A stretch of DNA of 64,000 nucleotides. It comes from Sneathiellales bacterium (GTDB lineage: Bacteria; Pseudomonadota; Alphaproteobacteria; JANQFL01). The stretch lies in NCBI GenBank assembly GCA_028277845.1, contig JANQFL010000024.1, positions 62,001 through 126,000 on the forward strand. Direction: 5' to 3'. Shown in pieces: positions 44,064 to 53,635 of the stretch (position 1 is its first letter; each line of letters begins with the position of its first letter). The notes beneath the pieces were generated by a model. The model ran no database searches and was not told where the DNA came from. It saw nothing but the letters and a program-made list of their open reading frames with translations. Position numbers and translations under genes: made by a program.

Positions 44064-45563
44064 ATGAAGGTCTCATTTTCTGAAGCTGCCTATCCCAAGT
44101 CCGGAGCCCTGGTTGTCGGCGTTCTGGCGGACAAAAAACTGACCGATTCCGCCCGGCGGGTCGACAAAAAAACCGGCGGCGCGATCAATCGCGCGCTGAA
44201 GGCATCGAAGTTCAAGGGCAGGAAGGGCCAATGGCTGGATATTGTTGGCCCATCCGGTGTGTCGGCCAGCCGTGTGAGTTTGGTCGGGCTCGGCAAGGCG
44301 GAAGGCCTCGACGACCTGGCGCTCGAATCCATCGGCGGTTCGATCCATAAGAACCTCGCCAAGAAGGGCGATACGAAAATCAGTATTCTCTGGGAGGACG
44401 TAAAGGGCGCTCCTGTAACCGGCAAGGATGCCGCGGCACGGCTCGCTTATGGCCTCAGTCTGGCGAGCTACAGCTTCGACAAATACCATACCAAAAAGAA
44501 CGACGAGGATTCGGGCGGACTTCGCGAGGCCGTCGTCATGGCCAAGGAACCGCAAGCGTGCACGCGTGCCTATGGTGCACTGGCCAAGATCGCTGACGGC
44601 ATATTCCTGACCCGTGATCTGGTCAGCGAACCGGCGAATGTGATCTTCCCGGTCAGCCTGGCCAAGGAATGCCGCAAGCTCTCCAAGCTCGGCGTGAAGG
44701 TCGAAGTTCTCAGTCCTGCCAAAATGAAAAAGCTCGGCATGGGTGCGCTTCTGGGAGTCGGCCAGGGATCGGCCAATGAATCACAAATGGTGATCATGCA
44801 GTGGAACGGCGCTGGCGCCCGCAAGAAACCCGTTGCATTCGTCGGCAAGGGCGTGACCTTCGACACCGGAGGCATATCGCTCAAACCGGCTGCCGGCATG
44901 GAAGACATGAAATGGGACATGGGCGGTTCCGGAACGGTCATCGGCCTGATGAAGGCTCTGGCAGGACGCAAGGCCAAAGTCAACGCCGTCGGCATTGTCG
45001 GATTGGTCGAAAACATGCCGTCGGCGACGGCGCAACGGCCGGGCGACGTGGTCACGTCCATGTCCGGGCAGACCATTGAAGTCATCAACACGGACGCGGA
45101 AGGCCGGCTCGTACTCGCCGATGCGCTCACCTATGTCCAATCGCGCTTCAAACCGGAAACCATCATCGATCTGGCGACGCTGACCGGTGCGATTATCATC
45201 TCCTTGGGCCATGAATATGCCGGCCTGTTCAGCAACAATGACGATCTGGCGGCGCAGTTGACGGTGGCCGGCGAGGCGGAAGGCGAGGGCGTGTGGCGCA
45301 TGCCGCTCGGTCCGGACTACGACAAGCTGATCGATTCCGATATCGCCGACATTCGCAATACCGGCAAAGGCCGCGCCGGTGGCAGTATCACGGCCGCCCA
45401 GTTCCTCCTGCGTTTCATCGAAAACGATACGCCCTGGGCGCATATCGACATTGCCGGCATGGCTTGGTCGAACAAGGCCCGGGACACGGTTCCGAAAGGC
45501 GGCACCGGCTATGGCGTGCGGTTGTTGAACCGGTTCGTCGCCGACAATTACGAGAAGAAGTGA
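44064..45563 (+). CDS. pepA: Leucyl aminopeptidase (M17)
   Basis: A 499-residue M17 aminopeptidase that removes N-terminal residues from peptides using two metal ions. The C-terminal catalytic domain has FVGKGVTFDTGGISLKPA (Lys and Asp ligands, about residues 260-277), the family signature NTDAEGRLVLAD (about 345-356) and DLATLTGAI. GAGAGGAATTC precedes the ATG at good distance. In E. coli PepA also binds DNA in Xer recombination and carAB control; nothing here shows that role. holC follows, as in E. coli. Confidence 0.96.
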   Translation: MKVSFSEAAYPKSGALVVGVLADKKLTDSARRVDKKTGGAINRALKASKFKGRKGQWLDIVGPSGVSASRVSLVGLGKAEGLDDLALESIGGSIHKNLAKKGDTKISILWEDVKGAPVTGKDAAARLAYGLSLASYSFDKYHTKKNDEDSGGLREAVVMAKEPQACTRAYGALAKIADGIFLTRDLVSEPANVIFPVSLAKECRKLSKLGVKVEVLSPAKMKKLGMGALLGVGQGSANESQMVIMQWNGAGARKKPVAFVGKGVTFDTGGISLKPAAGMEDMKWDMGGSGTVIGLMKALAGRKAKVNAVGIVGLVENMPSATAQRPGDVVTSMSGQTIEVINTDAEGRLVLADALTYVQSRFKPETIIDLATLTGAIIISLGHEYAGLFSNNDDLAAQLTVAGEAEGEGVWRMPLGPDYDKLIDSDIADIRNTGKGRAGGSITAAQFLLRFIENDTPWAHIDIAGMAWSNKARDTVPKGGTGYGVRLLNRFVADNYEKK

Positions 45564-45580
45564 ACGGCGGTTTCGTACCA

Positions 45581-46030
45581 ATGCCGGAGGTCAGCTTTTA
45601 TCATCTTCAGAGGGAACCGCTCGAAAGGGCCTTGCCGAAACTGTTGGACAAGGCCCTGGAGAGAGGCATGCGGGCCGTCGTCCGGTTTGAGAGTGACGAC
45701 CGCATGCAGTTCATGAACCGCTTGCTGTGGACTTATGACCAGGACAGTTTCCTTCCCCATGGCACGGCGAAAGACGGCAATCCGGACGTTCAACCCGTAT
45801 TCCTGACGACCGGGCAGGACAATCCCAACAACGCCAACCTTTTGGTCCTGGTGGATGGCGCCGTTGCCGACGACATGGAACATTTCGACAGATGCCTCGA
45901 TCTGTTTGACGGCAACGACGACGTTACGGTCGCGTCCGCCCGGGAACGCTGGAAGTCCGTGAAGCAATCGGGACTGGATGCGACCTATTGGCGGCAGTCC
46001 GAACAAGGCCGTTGGGAAAAGCAGGGCTGA
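45581..46030 (+). CDS. holC: DNA polymerase III chi subunit
   Basis: Chi links the clamp loader to SSB at the replication fork. From ATG 45581 it has 149 residues; an in-frame GTG overlapping the pepA stop (45560) is another possible start. The family pattern EVSFYHLQREPLERALPKLL, WTYDQDSFLPHGT, QPVFLTTG and NLLVLVDG is clear. The pepA-holC pair is conserved across proteobacteria, which supports the call. Psi (holD) is not in the window. Confidence 0.92.
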   Translation: MPEVSFYHLQREPLERALPKLLDKALERGMRAVVRFESDDRMQFMNRLLWTYDQDSFLPHGTAKDGNPDVQPVFLTTGQDNPNNANLLVLVDGAVADDMEHFDRCLDLFDGNDDVTVASARERWKSVKQSGLDATYWRQSEQGRWEKQG

Positions 46031-46077
46031 GCATTACGTATTCATCGACACGGAATGGCTAGGTGTCGGGAGCTGGT

Positions 46078-46809
46078 ATGCCGCACGATCGGAATGGAAA
46101 GGATGGGCGCCGGCCGGTTTTGTTCTGGGCGGTTGTCATTGCTGCCGCCATCGGCGTCACGGCACTGTTCGCGTTTTTGGTCAGCCGGTTTCCGGGAACG
46201 CTTCAGGATTCCGATTCGCAGATCAGCCTGGTCTACAATCTCGGATGGTTGGCACTGTTGATGGCGGGCGGCATTGCGGCCTGGAGAGCGCGGCCGGGAA
46301 TGGCGCTGCGCCATGTGGCCTGGTGGTTGATTATCGCCGGTGTGGTTGCCGGCCTCTACGCGTATCGGGATGAACTGACGCGGGTCGGTGATCGTCTGAT
46401 GACGGAACTGGTGCCCGGTCACGGTCGAACCGTTTCGGATGGCCGTGGCGTGACGTTTCGTGCGGCCAGCGACGGACACTTTTACGTTGATGCCGATGTC
46501 GAGGGCCGATCGATCCGGTTTCTTGTCGATACCGGCGCGTCGATGATCGTTCTGACGTTGGCCGACGCGCGCCGGCTGAACCTTGACGTGGACCGGCTGT
46601 CGTTCTCGGTGCGGACGCAGACCGCGAATGGGACGGCTTGGAATGCGCTCGTCCGGCTGAACGACGTCACGATCAACGCGTTTTCCGTCCGGAATATCCA
46701 GGCGTTGGTGTCGCAATCCGAAATGCCGACATCCTTGCTGGGTGTGAACTACCTGGAACGGTTGAACCGCTACGAAATATCCGGGGACTATCTGACGTTC
46801 TACCATTAA
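46078..46809 (+). CDS. Membrane retropepsin-like aspartic protease (TIGR02281 type)
   Basis: A 243-residue inner-membrane protein. ATG 46078 is chosen as GGGAG lies 6 bases upstream. Three hydrophobic segments fill the first 100 residues (about 13-36, 50-67, 79-96). The C-terminal 120 residues form a single retropepsin domain with VDTGASMIVLTLADA (catalytic Asp about residue 148) and SLLGVNYLERLNRYEI. Such proteins must dimerise to be active. Characterised relatives include Caulobacter PerP and Rickettsia APRc. The substrate here is unknown. It overlaps the convergent ABC-F gene by 4 bases. Confidence 0.88.
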   Translation: MPHDRNGKDGRRPVLFWAVVIAAAIGVTALFAFLVSRFPGTLQDSDSQISLVYNLGWLALLMAGGIAAWRARPGMALRHVAWWLIIAGVVAGLYAYRDELTRVGDRLMTELVPGHGRTVSDGRGVTFRAASDGHFYVDADVEGRSIRFLVDTGASMIVLTLADARRLNLDVDRLSFSVRTQTANGTAWNALVRLNDVTINAFSVRNIQALVSQSEMPTSLLGVNYLERLNRYEISGDYLTFYH

Positions 46810-48689
46810 TCCGTTGAAGACGCCGATTCCAATGCGTCCTCGGCTTCCAGCCAAGCGTCTTCCGCCTTCGCCAGTGCCGCATTGATGTCGGCCTGTTGCT
46901 TCATCAATTGCGTGAGCGTGTCGCTCGGGCCGTCATACAGTTTGGGATTGGCCAGCAGTCCCTCGATTTCGGCCTTTTTGCGTCCGAGCTCTTCGACATC
47001 TTTGGAGGCCTGCTGAATGGCTTTTCTCAGATGGGCTGTTCGCTGGCGGTTTTCCGCTCTCGCACGCCGATCGTCTTTCTTGGTCGCTTTCCTGTCATCG
47101 ACCGGTTTCCTTGCCTCGTTGTCCCGGTTTATCGAAAGAAGATCGGCACTGTAGGTTTCCATATCCTGTTCGTACGGCAGAACCGTTCCGTTCTTCACCA
47201 ACCACAAACGGTCGGCGCAGAGTTCGATGAGGTGGCGGTCATGGCTGATGAGGATGACAGCGCCCTGATAGGCGTTGAGCGCTTCGACCAGCGCTTCGCG
47301 GCTGTCCATGTCCAAATGGTTTGTCGGTTCGTCCAGTACCAACAGATTGGGTTTTTTGTAACTGGCAAGCGCCAAGAGCAGTCGCGCTTTCTCTCCGCCC
47401 GACAAGTCGCCGGCGGGAACATCGGCACGGTCCTGTGAAAAGCCGAATGATCCGAGGCGCGCACGGATTTTGGGTTCGGCGGAGTCCGGCATCAAGGACG
47501 ACAACTGCGCGAAAGGGGAACGGGTCTCTTCCAGTTCCTCCAACTGGTGCTGGGCAAAATAGCCGGTGTTGAGTTTCGGGCTCGTTTTCAGGTCACCTGA
47601 TTCGGCGCCGAGGCGTCCGGTTATCAGTTTCGCGAGGGTGGACTTGCCGTTCCCGTTTGCACCCAGGAAAGCGATCCTGTCATCGGAATCGATCCTGAGG
47701 TTCAGATTTCTCAGAACCGGTTTTCCCGGCGCGTATCCGACACTGACCCCGTTCATGGACAAAAGCGGCGGCGGAATCTGGTCCGGCTCGGGGAACGTGA
47801 TGGCTGCGCTTTGTTCGTCGATGGGCAGTGATACGGATTCAAGCCGTTCCATGGCCTTCAATCGGCTTTGCGCCTGGCGCGCCTTGCTTGCCTTGTATCG
47901 GAAGCGGTCTACAAACGCCTGCATGTGCTTGCGTTTTTCGTCCAGCTTGCGGGCTGTGGCCGATGCCAGTTCCAGCCGCATTCTGCGTGTCCGTTCGAAC
48001 CTGTCGTAACCGCCCTGATAGAACGTCAGGGTCCGGTGTTCCAAATGCACGATGGAGGTCGGAATCGTATTGAGCAATTCCCGGTCGTGGCTGATCAGGA
48101 TGATCGTACCCGGATACGTCTTGAGATAGCCCTCGAGCCAAATGGCCGCCTCGAGATCCAGGTGGTTGGTCGGTTCGTCCAGCAATAGCAAATCCGGTTG
48201 GAGGAAAAGCACCGCGGCCAGAGCGACACGCATTTTCCATCCGCCGGAAAACGAATCGAGAGGTTGATGCTGTTGTTCCTCGCTGAAACCCAGGCCGGCG
48301 AGAATTGTTGCCGCCCGCGCCGGCGCCGAATATGCGTCGATTGCATGCAGACGATCGTGAATGTCGGCGAGACGTTCGGTGCTGGCCGTTTGTTCTGACT
48401 CAGCGAGTAGGGCCGTGCGTTCCGTGTCGGCACGTAAAACAGTTTCGAACAAACTGTCCGGGCCGCTCGGCGCTTCCTGGGAAACGATACCGATTTTCGC
48501 CCGGGCGTGAATCCGTATGGCGCCTTCATCCGGTTGTAGTTCGTTCGCAATCAAACGCAACAAGGTGGTTTTACCGCTGCCATTGCGTCCGACCAGGCCG
48601 ATGCGATGGCCATTGGGAACGCTGAGGGAGGCGTTCTCCAATAAGGGCCGCCCGGCAATGCGATAGGTCAGTTCACTGATCGTAAGCAT
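46806..48689 (-). CDS. ABC-F family ATPase
   Basis: A 627-residue soluble protein with two ABC domains and no membrane segment. Domain 1 has GRNGSGKTTLL (about residues 36-46), FSGGWKMRVALA and LLLLDEPTNHLD; domain 2 has GANGNGKSTLAKL (about 340), LSGGEKARLLLA and LLVLDEPTNHLD. The linker between them (about residues 235-300) is charged and helical, as in ribosome-binding ABC-F proteins. A coiled-coil C-terminal region (about 545-615) resembles YheS or Uup. It probably acts on stalled or special ribosomes; no resistance-type regulatory leader is seen. Confidence 0.9.
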   Translation of the reverse strand: MLTISELTYRIAGRPLLENASLSVPNGHRIGLVGRNGSGKTTLLRLIANELQPDEGAIRIHARAKIGIVSQEAPSGPDSLFETVLRADTERTALLAESEQTASTERLADIHDRLHAIDAYSAPARAATILAGLGFSEEQQHQPLDSFSGGWKMRVALAAVLFLQPDLLLLDEPTNHLDLEAAIWLEGYLKTYPGTIILISHDRELLNTIPTSIVHLEHRTLTFYQGGYDRFERTRRMRLELASATARKLDEKRKHMQAFVDRFRYKASKARQAQSRLKAMERLESVSLPIDEQSAAITFPEPDQIPPPLLSMNGVSVGYAPGKPVLRNLNLRIDSDDRIAFLGANGNGKSTLAKLITGRLGAESGDLKTSPKLNTGYFAQHQLEELEETRSPFAQLSSLMPDSAEPKIRARLGSFGFSQDRADVPAGDLSGGEKARLLLALASYKKPNLLVLDEPTNHLDMDSREALVEALNAYQGAVILISHDRHLIELCADRLWLVKNGTVLPYEQDMETYSADLLSINRDNEARKPVDDRKATKKDDRRARAENRQRTAHLRKAIQQASKDVEELGRKKAEIEGLLANPKLYDGPSDTLTQLMKQQADINAALAKAEDAWLEAEDALESASSTD

Positions 48690-48852
48690 GCGGTGCACTT
48701 ATCACGGCTTACGTTGGGAAGAAAGGTCGGCGACTGAAACAAGTTGTTAGCGTTTTCGGATGAATGTGACGTGCAGCGGCGTTAGTATCGACATCGGACG
48801 GTTGCTGCAATTGCGCCCACCACATAGTCTTTTTCCTTTTGTTGGGTTGGCA

Positions 48853-50106
48853 ATGGACCGCTTGGCTGAAAATCGCGGCATATTTGATGACAAAACCGGA
48901 TTACCCGGACAGGCTCTGTTCGAGGACCGGTTGAATCGTGCCTTGGCGCGTGCGGACCGGAGTCGGTTCATGGTTGCCGTATTGTCGTTTCGTTTGGCCG
49001 ATGAATTCGTAGACAGCGATCTGGCGGGCATTCTGAGCGACTGCCTCAGGGCGACCGATACGGTCGCCCGGATCGGACAGGATGAACTGGCGATCATCCA
49101 GACAGATCTGAAACAGTACGATAACGCAGCCTTCATGGCGCAAAAGATCATCGAAGCATTGTCCACGCACGGCGATGTGTATATCGGCATCGCCATTTAT
49201 CCCGACGACACCAGGATGCCGGGGGAATTGGTGAACAAGGCGATGGATGCCGCATCCCGCGCATCCCGGTCTTCGTTGCCATACTGCTATCACGAAGCCG
49301 CCATGACGGCGACGGCACAGACCAAGGTCGGGCTCGGCGGCGAATTGCGCCTGGCCGTGCAGCGCAACGAAATGGCGATGTTCTACCAGCCGAAGATAGA
49401 TTTGGCCGAAGGAACGATTGCCGGCATGGAGGCGTTGATCCGCTGGTGTCATCCGACTCGCGGAATCATTTTGCCGGAAGAGTTTCTTCCGATCGCCGAA
49501 GAAACCGAAATGATCGTTCCGTTGGGAAACTGGGCGCTGCGCCAAGCCTGCCTGGACGCAAGAGAATGGAATCTGGACCAAAACCCCACGCTCTCTTTGG
49601 CGGTAAATGTGGCGGCCGAACAACTGTCCGAACCTGATTTTCTCGAAGTGCTGTTTCAGATATTGGGCGAGACCGGGTTTGAGCCGAACCAGCTTGAAAT
49701 CGAGCTCAGTGAACGGACCATGATGCATGATCCCGTTGCCCTGGTCGACGTGCTGTCCGTGGTGCACAAACGCGGCGTGAAAATTACCATCGACGATTTC
49801 GGCACGGGCTATTCCTCTCTGTCCCATCTCAAACTTTTTCCCGTCGAGCGATTTAAGATCGATAAATCGTTCGTGGCGGGGTTGCCGTCCGATCCATATG
49901 ACGCCGCCATCGTCAGAGGCGTAATCGGACTGGGACATGGTTTGAAGATGGACATCGTCGCGGAAGGCATCGACAGCCTGGCGCAGTTGGATTTTTTACG
50001 GTCGGAAGGCTGTGACCAGGCGCAAGGCTACTACTACAGCCCGCCCTTGCCTGCCGACGAGTTCGGCAGATTGCTCGCGCAAGGCGTTGAGCCCCCGCAA
50101 AGGTAA
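48853..50106 (+). CDS. Degenerate GGDEF plus EAL domain protein
   Basis: A 417-residue protein from ATG 48853; an in-frame ATG at 48760 would add 31 unconserved residues. The N-terminal GGDEF domain (from DDKTGLPGQALFEDRL) is broken: the signature reads RIGQDELA and cannot make c-di-GMP. The EAL domain keeps its motif set: MEALIRW, AVNVAAEQL, IELSERT, TIDDFGTGYSSL, FKIDKSF, VAEGID and DQAQGYYYSPP. It is thus likely a c-di-GMP phosphodiesterase. No membrane or sensor domain is present. Confidence 0.88.
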   Translation: MDRLAENRGIFDDKTGLPGQALFEDRLNRALARADRSRFMVAVLSFRLADEFVDSDLAGILSDCLRATDTVARIGQDELAIIQTDLKQYDNAAFMAQKIIEALSTHGDVYIGIAIYPDDTRMPGELVNKAMDAASRASRSSLPYCYHEAAMTATAQTKVGLGGELRLAVQRNEMAMFYQPKIDLAEGTIAGMEALIRWCHPTRGIILPEEFLPIAEETEMIVPLGNWALRQACLDAREWNLDQNPTLSLAVNVAAEQLSEPDFLEVLFQILGETGFEPNQLEIELSERTMMHDPVALVDVLSVVHKRGVKITIDDFGTGYSSLSHLKLFPVERFKIDKSFVAGLPSDPYDAAIVRGVIGLGHGLKMDIVAEGIDSLAQLDFLRSEGCDQAQGYYYSPPLPADEFGRLLAQGVEPPQR

Positions 50107-50167
50107 TACACGTCACCCGATTTCCCAGGTTGCAGGGGGCAGGATATGTCGATATAACCGCCGCGCT

Positions 50168-50196
50168 CCCGGCCAGCCGGCCGGGCACGGTGTTTT
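50168..50196 (+). other. GC-rich hairpin before ndk
   Basis: CCCGGCC (50168-50174) and GGCCGGG (50179-50185) with an AGCC loop, then TTTT 7 bases later (50193-50196). It may end the EAL-protein transcript or sit in the ndk leader; the T-tract is too far for a standard terminator. Confidence 0.35.
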
Positions 50197-50220
50197 CCTC
50201 AAATGAGCGGTAATTCAACG

Positions 50221-50643
50221 ATGGCGATCCAACGTACCCTGTCCATTATCAAACCCGACGCGACGCGCCGGAACCTCACTGGCCAAATCAACGCGCGTCT
50301 GGAAGGCGCGGGCCTTCGCATCGTCGCGCAAAAACGGGTTCATTTGACCCGCGCGCAGGCCGAAGGTTTTTACGCCGTCCACAAGGAACGTCCGTTCTTC
50401 GGCTCTTTGTGCGATTTCATGACCTCCGGCCCCGTCGTTGTCCAGGTGTTGGAGGGCGAAGACGCAGTTGCCAGGAACCGTGAGGTCATGGGTGCCACGA
50501 ACCCGGCCGAGGCCGCGGAAGGCACGATCCGTAAGGATTTCGCGGAATCCATCGAGGCCAATTCGGCACACGGGTCCGACAGTGCGGAAAACGCGGCTAT
50601 CGAAATCGCCTATTTTTTCAGCCAGGTTGAAATCGTCGGTTAA
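50221..50643 (+). CDS. ndk: Nucleoside diphosphate kinase
   Basis: Ndk moves phosphate from ATP to other nucleoside diphosphates through a phosphohistidine. ATG 50221 gives 140 residues starting [13 protein letters not shown], the family N-terminus; an in-frame ATG at 50203 is less likely. The catalytic His lies in [12 protein letters not shown] (about residue 117). [10 protein letters not shown]-type active-site segment reads [17 protein letters not shown] clear terminator follows that overlaps the end of purN. Confidence 0.97.
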   Translation: MAIQRTLSIIKPDATRRNLTGQINARLEGAGLRIVAQKRVHLTRAQAEGFYAVHKERPFFGSLCDFMTSGPVVVQVLEGEDAVARNREVMGATNPAEAAEGTIRKDFAESIEANSAHGSDSAENAAIEIAYFFSQVEIVG

Positions 50644-50685
50644 GAAGTTCCGGCCGCGTTGTCGGTCGGAATGAAATCCCAACGG

Positions 50686-50716
50686 ACCCGCCGGTCACTT
50701 GTCCGGCGGGTTTATT
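50686..50716 (+). terminator. Rho-independent terminator after ndk
   Basis: ACCCGCCGG (50686-50694) and CCGGCGGGT (50703-50711) form a 9-base perfect stem with an 8-base loop, then TTATT. The loop includes the purN stop codon on the other strand. A T-rich tail is present only on the plus strand. Confidence 0.8.
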
Positions 50717-51351
50717 GTTGCCGGAACGGCGCCAACCGACAACTGGCTTTGGCCGTGAACGGTGACTGTTTCTCCAACGATCTCCAGCTTTCCCTCGGCC
50801 ATCAATTTCAAGGCATGGGGGTAACAGCGGTGTTCGGTATTCAGAACGCGCCGGGCCAGGGAGTCGGGCGTATCGTCTGGCATCACCGGCACGGCGGACT
50901 GGACAATGATCGGGCCTTCATCCATCTCCGGACGGACAAAATGCACGGTGCATCCTGTAAACCGGACACCGGCTTCCAGGACACGCTCGTGCACGTGCAA
51001 GCCTTTGAAGGCTGGCAGCAGTGATGGGTGAATGTTGAGCAACCGATTGTGCCAATCGGATACGAATGCCGAAGACAGGATGCGCATAAACCCTGCCAGG
51101 CAAACCACGTCGACCTCGTATGAGCGCAGAATTTTCGTTACTTGAGCGTCGAAATCTTCACGGCTCTCGAACTGCCTGTGATCGACGACATGGGTGGGAA
51201 CGTTGTCTTGCTCGGCTATCTGCAATCCCGGCGCCTCGGCTTTATTGGACAGCACGCAGACGATCCTGGCCGGAAAGTCCTCGTTCCGGCAGGCGTTGAT
51301 CAAGGCGTCCATATTGCTGCCGCGGCCGGAAATAAGAACACCGACTTTCAT
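50695..51351 (-). CDS. purN: Phosphoribosylglycinamide formyltransferase
   Basis: PurN transfers a formyl group from 10-formyl-THF to GAR, third step of purine synthesis. The ATG at 51351 overlaps the purM stop by 4 bases (ATGA), giving 218 residues starting [16 protein letters not shown]. The active site includes [19 protein letters not shown] (Asn and His) and [17 protein letters not shown] (Asp). The purM-purN order and coupling are as in E. coli. Confidence 0.97.
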   Translation of the reverse strand: MKVGVLISGRGSNMDALINACRNEDFPARIVCVLSNKAEAPGLQIAEQDNVPTHVVDHRQFESREDFDAQVTKILRSYEVDVVCLAGFMRILSSAFVSDWHNRLLNIHPSLLPAFKGLHVHERVLEAGVRFTGCTVHFVRPEMDEGPIIVQSAVPVMPDDTPDSLARRVLNTEHRCYPHALKLMAEGKLEIVGETVTVHGQSQLSVGAVPATINPPDK

Positions 51352-52442
51352 TCGGGCCATCCGTCGCCCTGTCCGGATAAAACGACTTGAGCATCCCCGG
51401 ATTGCCGTTCCCCGATGCGGCCGATATCCACGACCGTTTCACCCATGTTGGACAAGGCTTGTGAAACCGCATCCCGGTCCTCGCCGGAAACCACGAGGAC
51501 CATGCCTATACCGCAGTTGAACGTACGCGCCAGTTCATCGCGCGTCATGTTCGCCGCGGTACCCAGCCAGTTCATGCTCGCCGGCAGGGACCATGTCGAC
51601 AGGTCCAGTTCCGCCGCGGTGTTTTCCGGCAAAACCCGGGGAATGTTTTCCAGCAGGCCGCCACCCGTGATGTGCGCTAGTGCTTTTACCGTTCCTGCCC
51701 GCATCGCCGCGAGGCAGCTTTTGACGTAGATTCGCGTCGGCGTCAGGAGAGCTTGGCCCAACGGCGCATCCGGCTCGAAGGGGCAGGGATCGTCCCAGGA
51801 GAGGTTCTGGTCGGCAATGAATTTTCTGATCAACGAATAACCGTTGGAATGAAATCCGGATGACGTCAAGCCAAGAATCGAATCGCCGGGCTTGACGGTA
51901 CGGCCGTCGATCAATCTATCCCGCTCGACCGCACCCACCGCAAAGCCGGCGAGATCGTAATCGCCTGCGCCGTACATGCCCGGCATTTCGGCCGTTTCAC
52001 CCCCGATAAGGGCGCAGCCCGCGTCGCGGCATCCGGCCGCTATGCCCTCGACGACTTTGGCGGCGTGTTCGGGATCGAGTTTGCTGGTGGCGAAATAGTC
52101 GAGGAAAAACAGGGGTTCCGCGCCTTGCACCACCAGGTCGTTGACGCACATGGCCACCAGGTCGATGCCGACGGTTTCGTGGCGGTCGCTATCGATGGCG
52201 ATGCGCAGCTTGGTTCCGACACCGTCCGTGGCGGCAACCAACAGAGGATCCCGGTATCCCGCGGCGGCAAGATCGAACAGCCCTCCGAAGCCACCGAGGT
52301 CGGAGTCGGCGCCGGAGCGGCGCGTTGAACGGGCGGCGGGGCCAATGGCGCGAACCAGTGCGTCACCCGCTTCGATGTCGACGCCCGAATCCTTATAAGT
52401 GTACGTGTTGATGGCGTCCCCGCTGTTACTATATTGTGCCAA
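51348..52442 (-). CDS. purM: Phosphoribosylformylglycinamidine cyclo-ligase
   Basis: PurM closes the imidazole ring to form AIR. The 364-residue protein has [15 protein letters not shown] near the N-terminus, [30 protein letters not shown] (motif at about residues 92-110) and [11 protein letters not shown]. The only usable start is a TTG at 52442 (an in-frame stop lies two codons upstream); no ribosome binding site precedes it. The start lies 38 bases from the divergent DUF2066 gene, so the promoters overlap coding sequence. Confidence 0.95.
   Translation of the reverse strand: MAQYSNSGDAINTYTYKDSGVDIEAGDALVRAIGPAARSTRRSGADSDLGGFGGLFDLAAAGYRDPLLVAATDGVGTKLRIAIDSDRHETVGIDLVAMCVNDLVVQGAEPLFFLDYFATSKLDPEHAAKVVEGIAAGCRDAGCALIGGETAEMPGMYGAGDYDLAGFAVGAVERDRLIDGRTVKPGDSILGLTSSGFHSNGYSLIRKFIADQNLSWDDPCPFEPDAPLGQALLTPTRIYVKSCLAAMRAGTVKALAHITGGGLLENIPRVLPENTAAELDLSTWSLPASMNWLGTAANMTRDELARTFNCGIGMVLVVSGEDRDAVSQALSNMGETVVDIGRIGERQSGDAQVVLSGQGDGWPE
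52408..52435 (+). promoter_or_regulatory. Candidate promoter for the DUF2066 operon
   Basis: TTGATG (52408-52413) and TATATT (52430-52435) with a 16-base spacer, inside the first codons of purM on the other strand. It would start transcription about 35-40 bases before the DUF2066 ATG. Confidence 0.5.
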
Positions 52443-52480
52443 AATTCATGGCAAAAATACTTCTTCTGGAAAGGTTTGCA

Positions 52481-53635
52481 ATGTTCCCGAGCAGGGAATT
52501 TCAAAGTCTGGGTTTTTGGCGAATTTCCTTGGTTTTTCTGGGTATGTTTTGGGCGATATCCGGGCCGGGGGAAAGCTGGGCGCAAGACCTGTTCACCGTT
52601 CGCAATATCTCGGTCGACGAAGTGGCCGAAACGGCGGCCGACGCGCGTCGCGTCGCCATCGCCAAGGGACAGCGCCAGGGGATCGTTCGGCTGTTTCGCA
52701 AGATCACCCGGAAGCGGGACGTCGATCTCATTCCCACGGTCGACGCCACGACCCTCGAAGGGCTGGTTCGTGGTTTCGAGGTTCAGCAGGAAAAAACTTC
52801 GGCGACGCGATATCTGGCGTTGCTGACGGTGCATTTCGATCAGTCCGCCGTTCGAGCCTTTTTACGGCAGACGGGTATTCCGTTTACGGAGACCTCAAGC
52901 AAGCCATATCTGGTTCTGCCGGTGTACGAAGTGGCCGGTACGCAGGTGTTGTGGGAGGAGCCGAACCCATGGCGTCGGGCATGGGTCGAATCGGAGGCTG
53001 CCGACAGCATCGTCCCTTTGATCGTGCCGGCAGGGGATTTGCAGGATGTGGTCGGACTGTCGGCCGCACAGGCCGTTAGCGGCGACGAGGACCGAATTAC
53101 AAAATTGACCAAGCGCTATGGCGTCGACCAGGCGTTTGTTGCGCATGCCAAGGTCACTTTCGCTTTGGGATCGGGTGAGCCCAGCCTGGTCGTTACGACC
53201 TATCGATACGGTGTCAGCGGTGACCGCATGAGCACCGAAGCCATCACCGGTCAGACGCGCGACCAGTTGCCTGGCATTCTGCGTCAGGCCGTTGCCGCGA
53301 TTCGCTCGAATGTGGAAGAGGAATGGAAGGGCGAAACGGCGCTTGCCTTTGACCGGCAGGGTCAGATCAGCCTCAACATACCTCTTGAAAACCTTCGCCA
53401 ATGGGTTGATATCCGAAAAAGACTGGAAATGGTTGCGGAGATCAATCAAATCGAACTGGCTTCGATCACCAAGGCGGACGCTCAGACGGTTATTCACTAC
53501 TTCGGTAATCCCGAGAAACTTCGGGTCGCTTTATCGCAAAGGGACTTGGAATTGACCGATGAAAACGGCTACTGGATATTGCGGCCCCGCGGCGCCGAAG
53601 GCGGGAGTTCGAACGGACAGGCTGCTCAACAGTGA
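52481..53635 (+). CDS. DUF2066 exported protein
   Basis: A 384-residue protein of the DUF2066 family. ATG 52481 is chosen because GGAAAGG lies 6 bases upstream. A Sec signal peptide is predicted (hydrophobic ISLVFLGMFWAI, likely cut after SWA), so it is periplasmic. The family block FTVRNISVDEVAETAADARRVA (residues about 40-60, key DARRVA) and the RYLALLTVHFD segment are seen; the C-terminal half has no known motif. It heads the run with the phosphatidyltransferase, permease and hdaA. Function unknown. Confidence 0.82.
   Translation: MFPSREFQSLGFWRISLVFLGMFWAISGPGESWAQDLFTVRNISVDEVAETAADARRVAIAKGQRQGIVRLFRKITRKRDVDLIPTVDATTLEGLVRGFEVQQEKTSATRYLALLTVHFDQSAVRAFLRQTGIPFTETSSKPYLVLPVYEVAGTQVLWEEPNPWRRAWVESEAADSIVPLIVPAGDLQDVVGLSAAQAVSGDEDRITKLTKRYGVDQAFVAHAKVTFALGSGEPSLVVTTYRYGVSGDRMSTEAITGQTRDQLPGILRQAVAAIRSNVEEEWKGETALAFDRQGQISLNIPLENLRQWVDIRKRLEMVAEINQIELASITKADAQTVIHYFGNPEKLRVALSQRDLELTDENGYWILRPRGAEGGSSNGQAAQQ

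Noticed and set aside
45293-46030. holC frame extending far back into pepA
   Set aside because: The upstream part has no homology to chi; the ATG at 45581 after the pepA stop gives the standard N-terminus.
46806-48689. ABC-F gene as an antibiotic-resistance determinant
   Set aside because: No regulatory leader ORF or attenuator was seen and the domain layout fits housekeeping YheS/Uup-like proteins; no sign of transfer.
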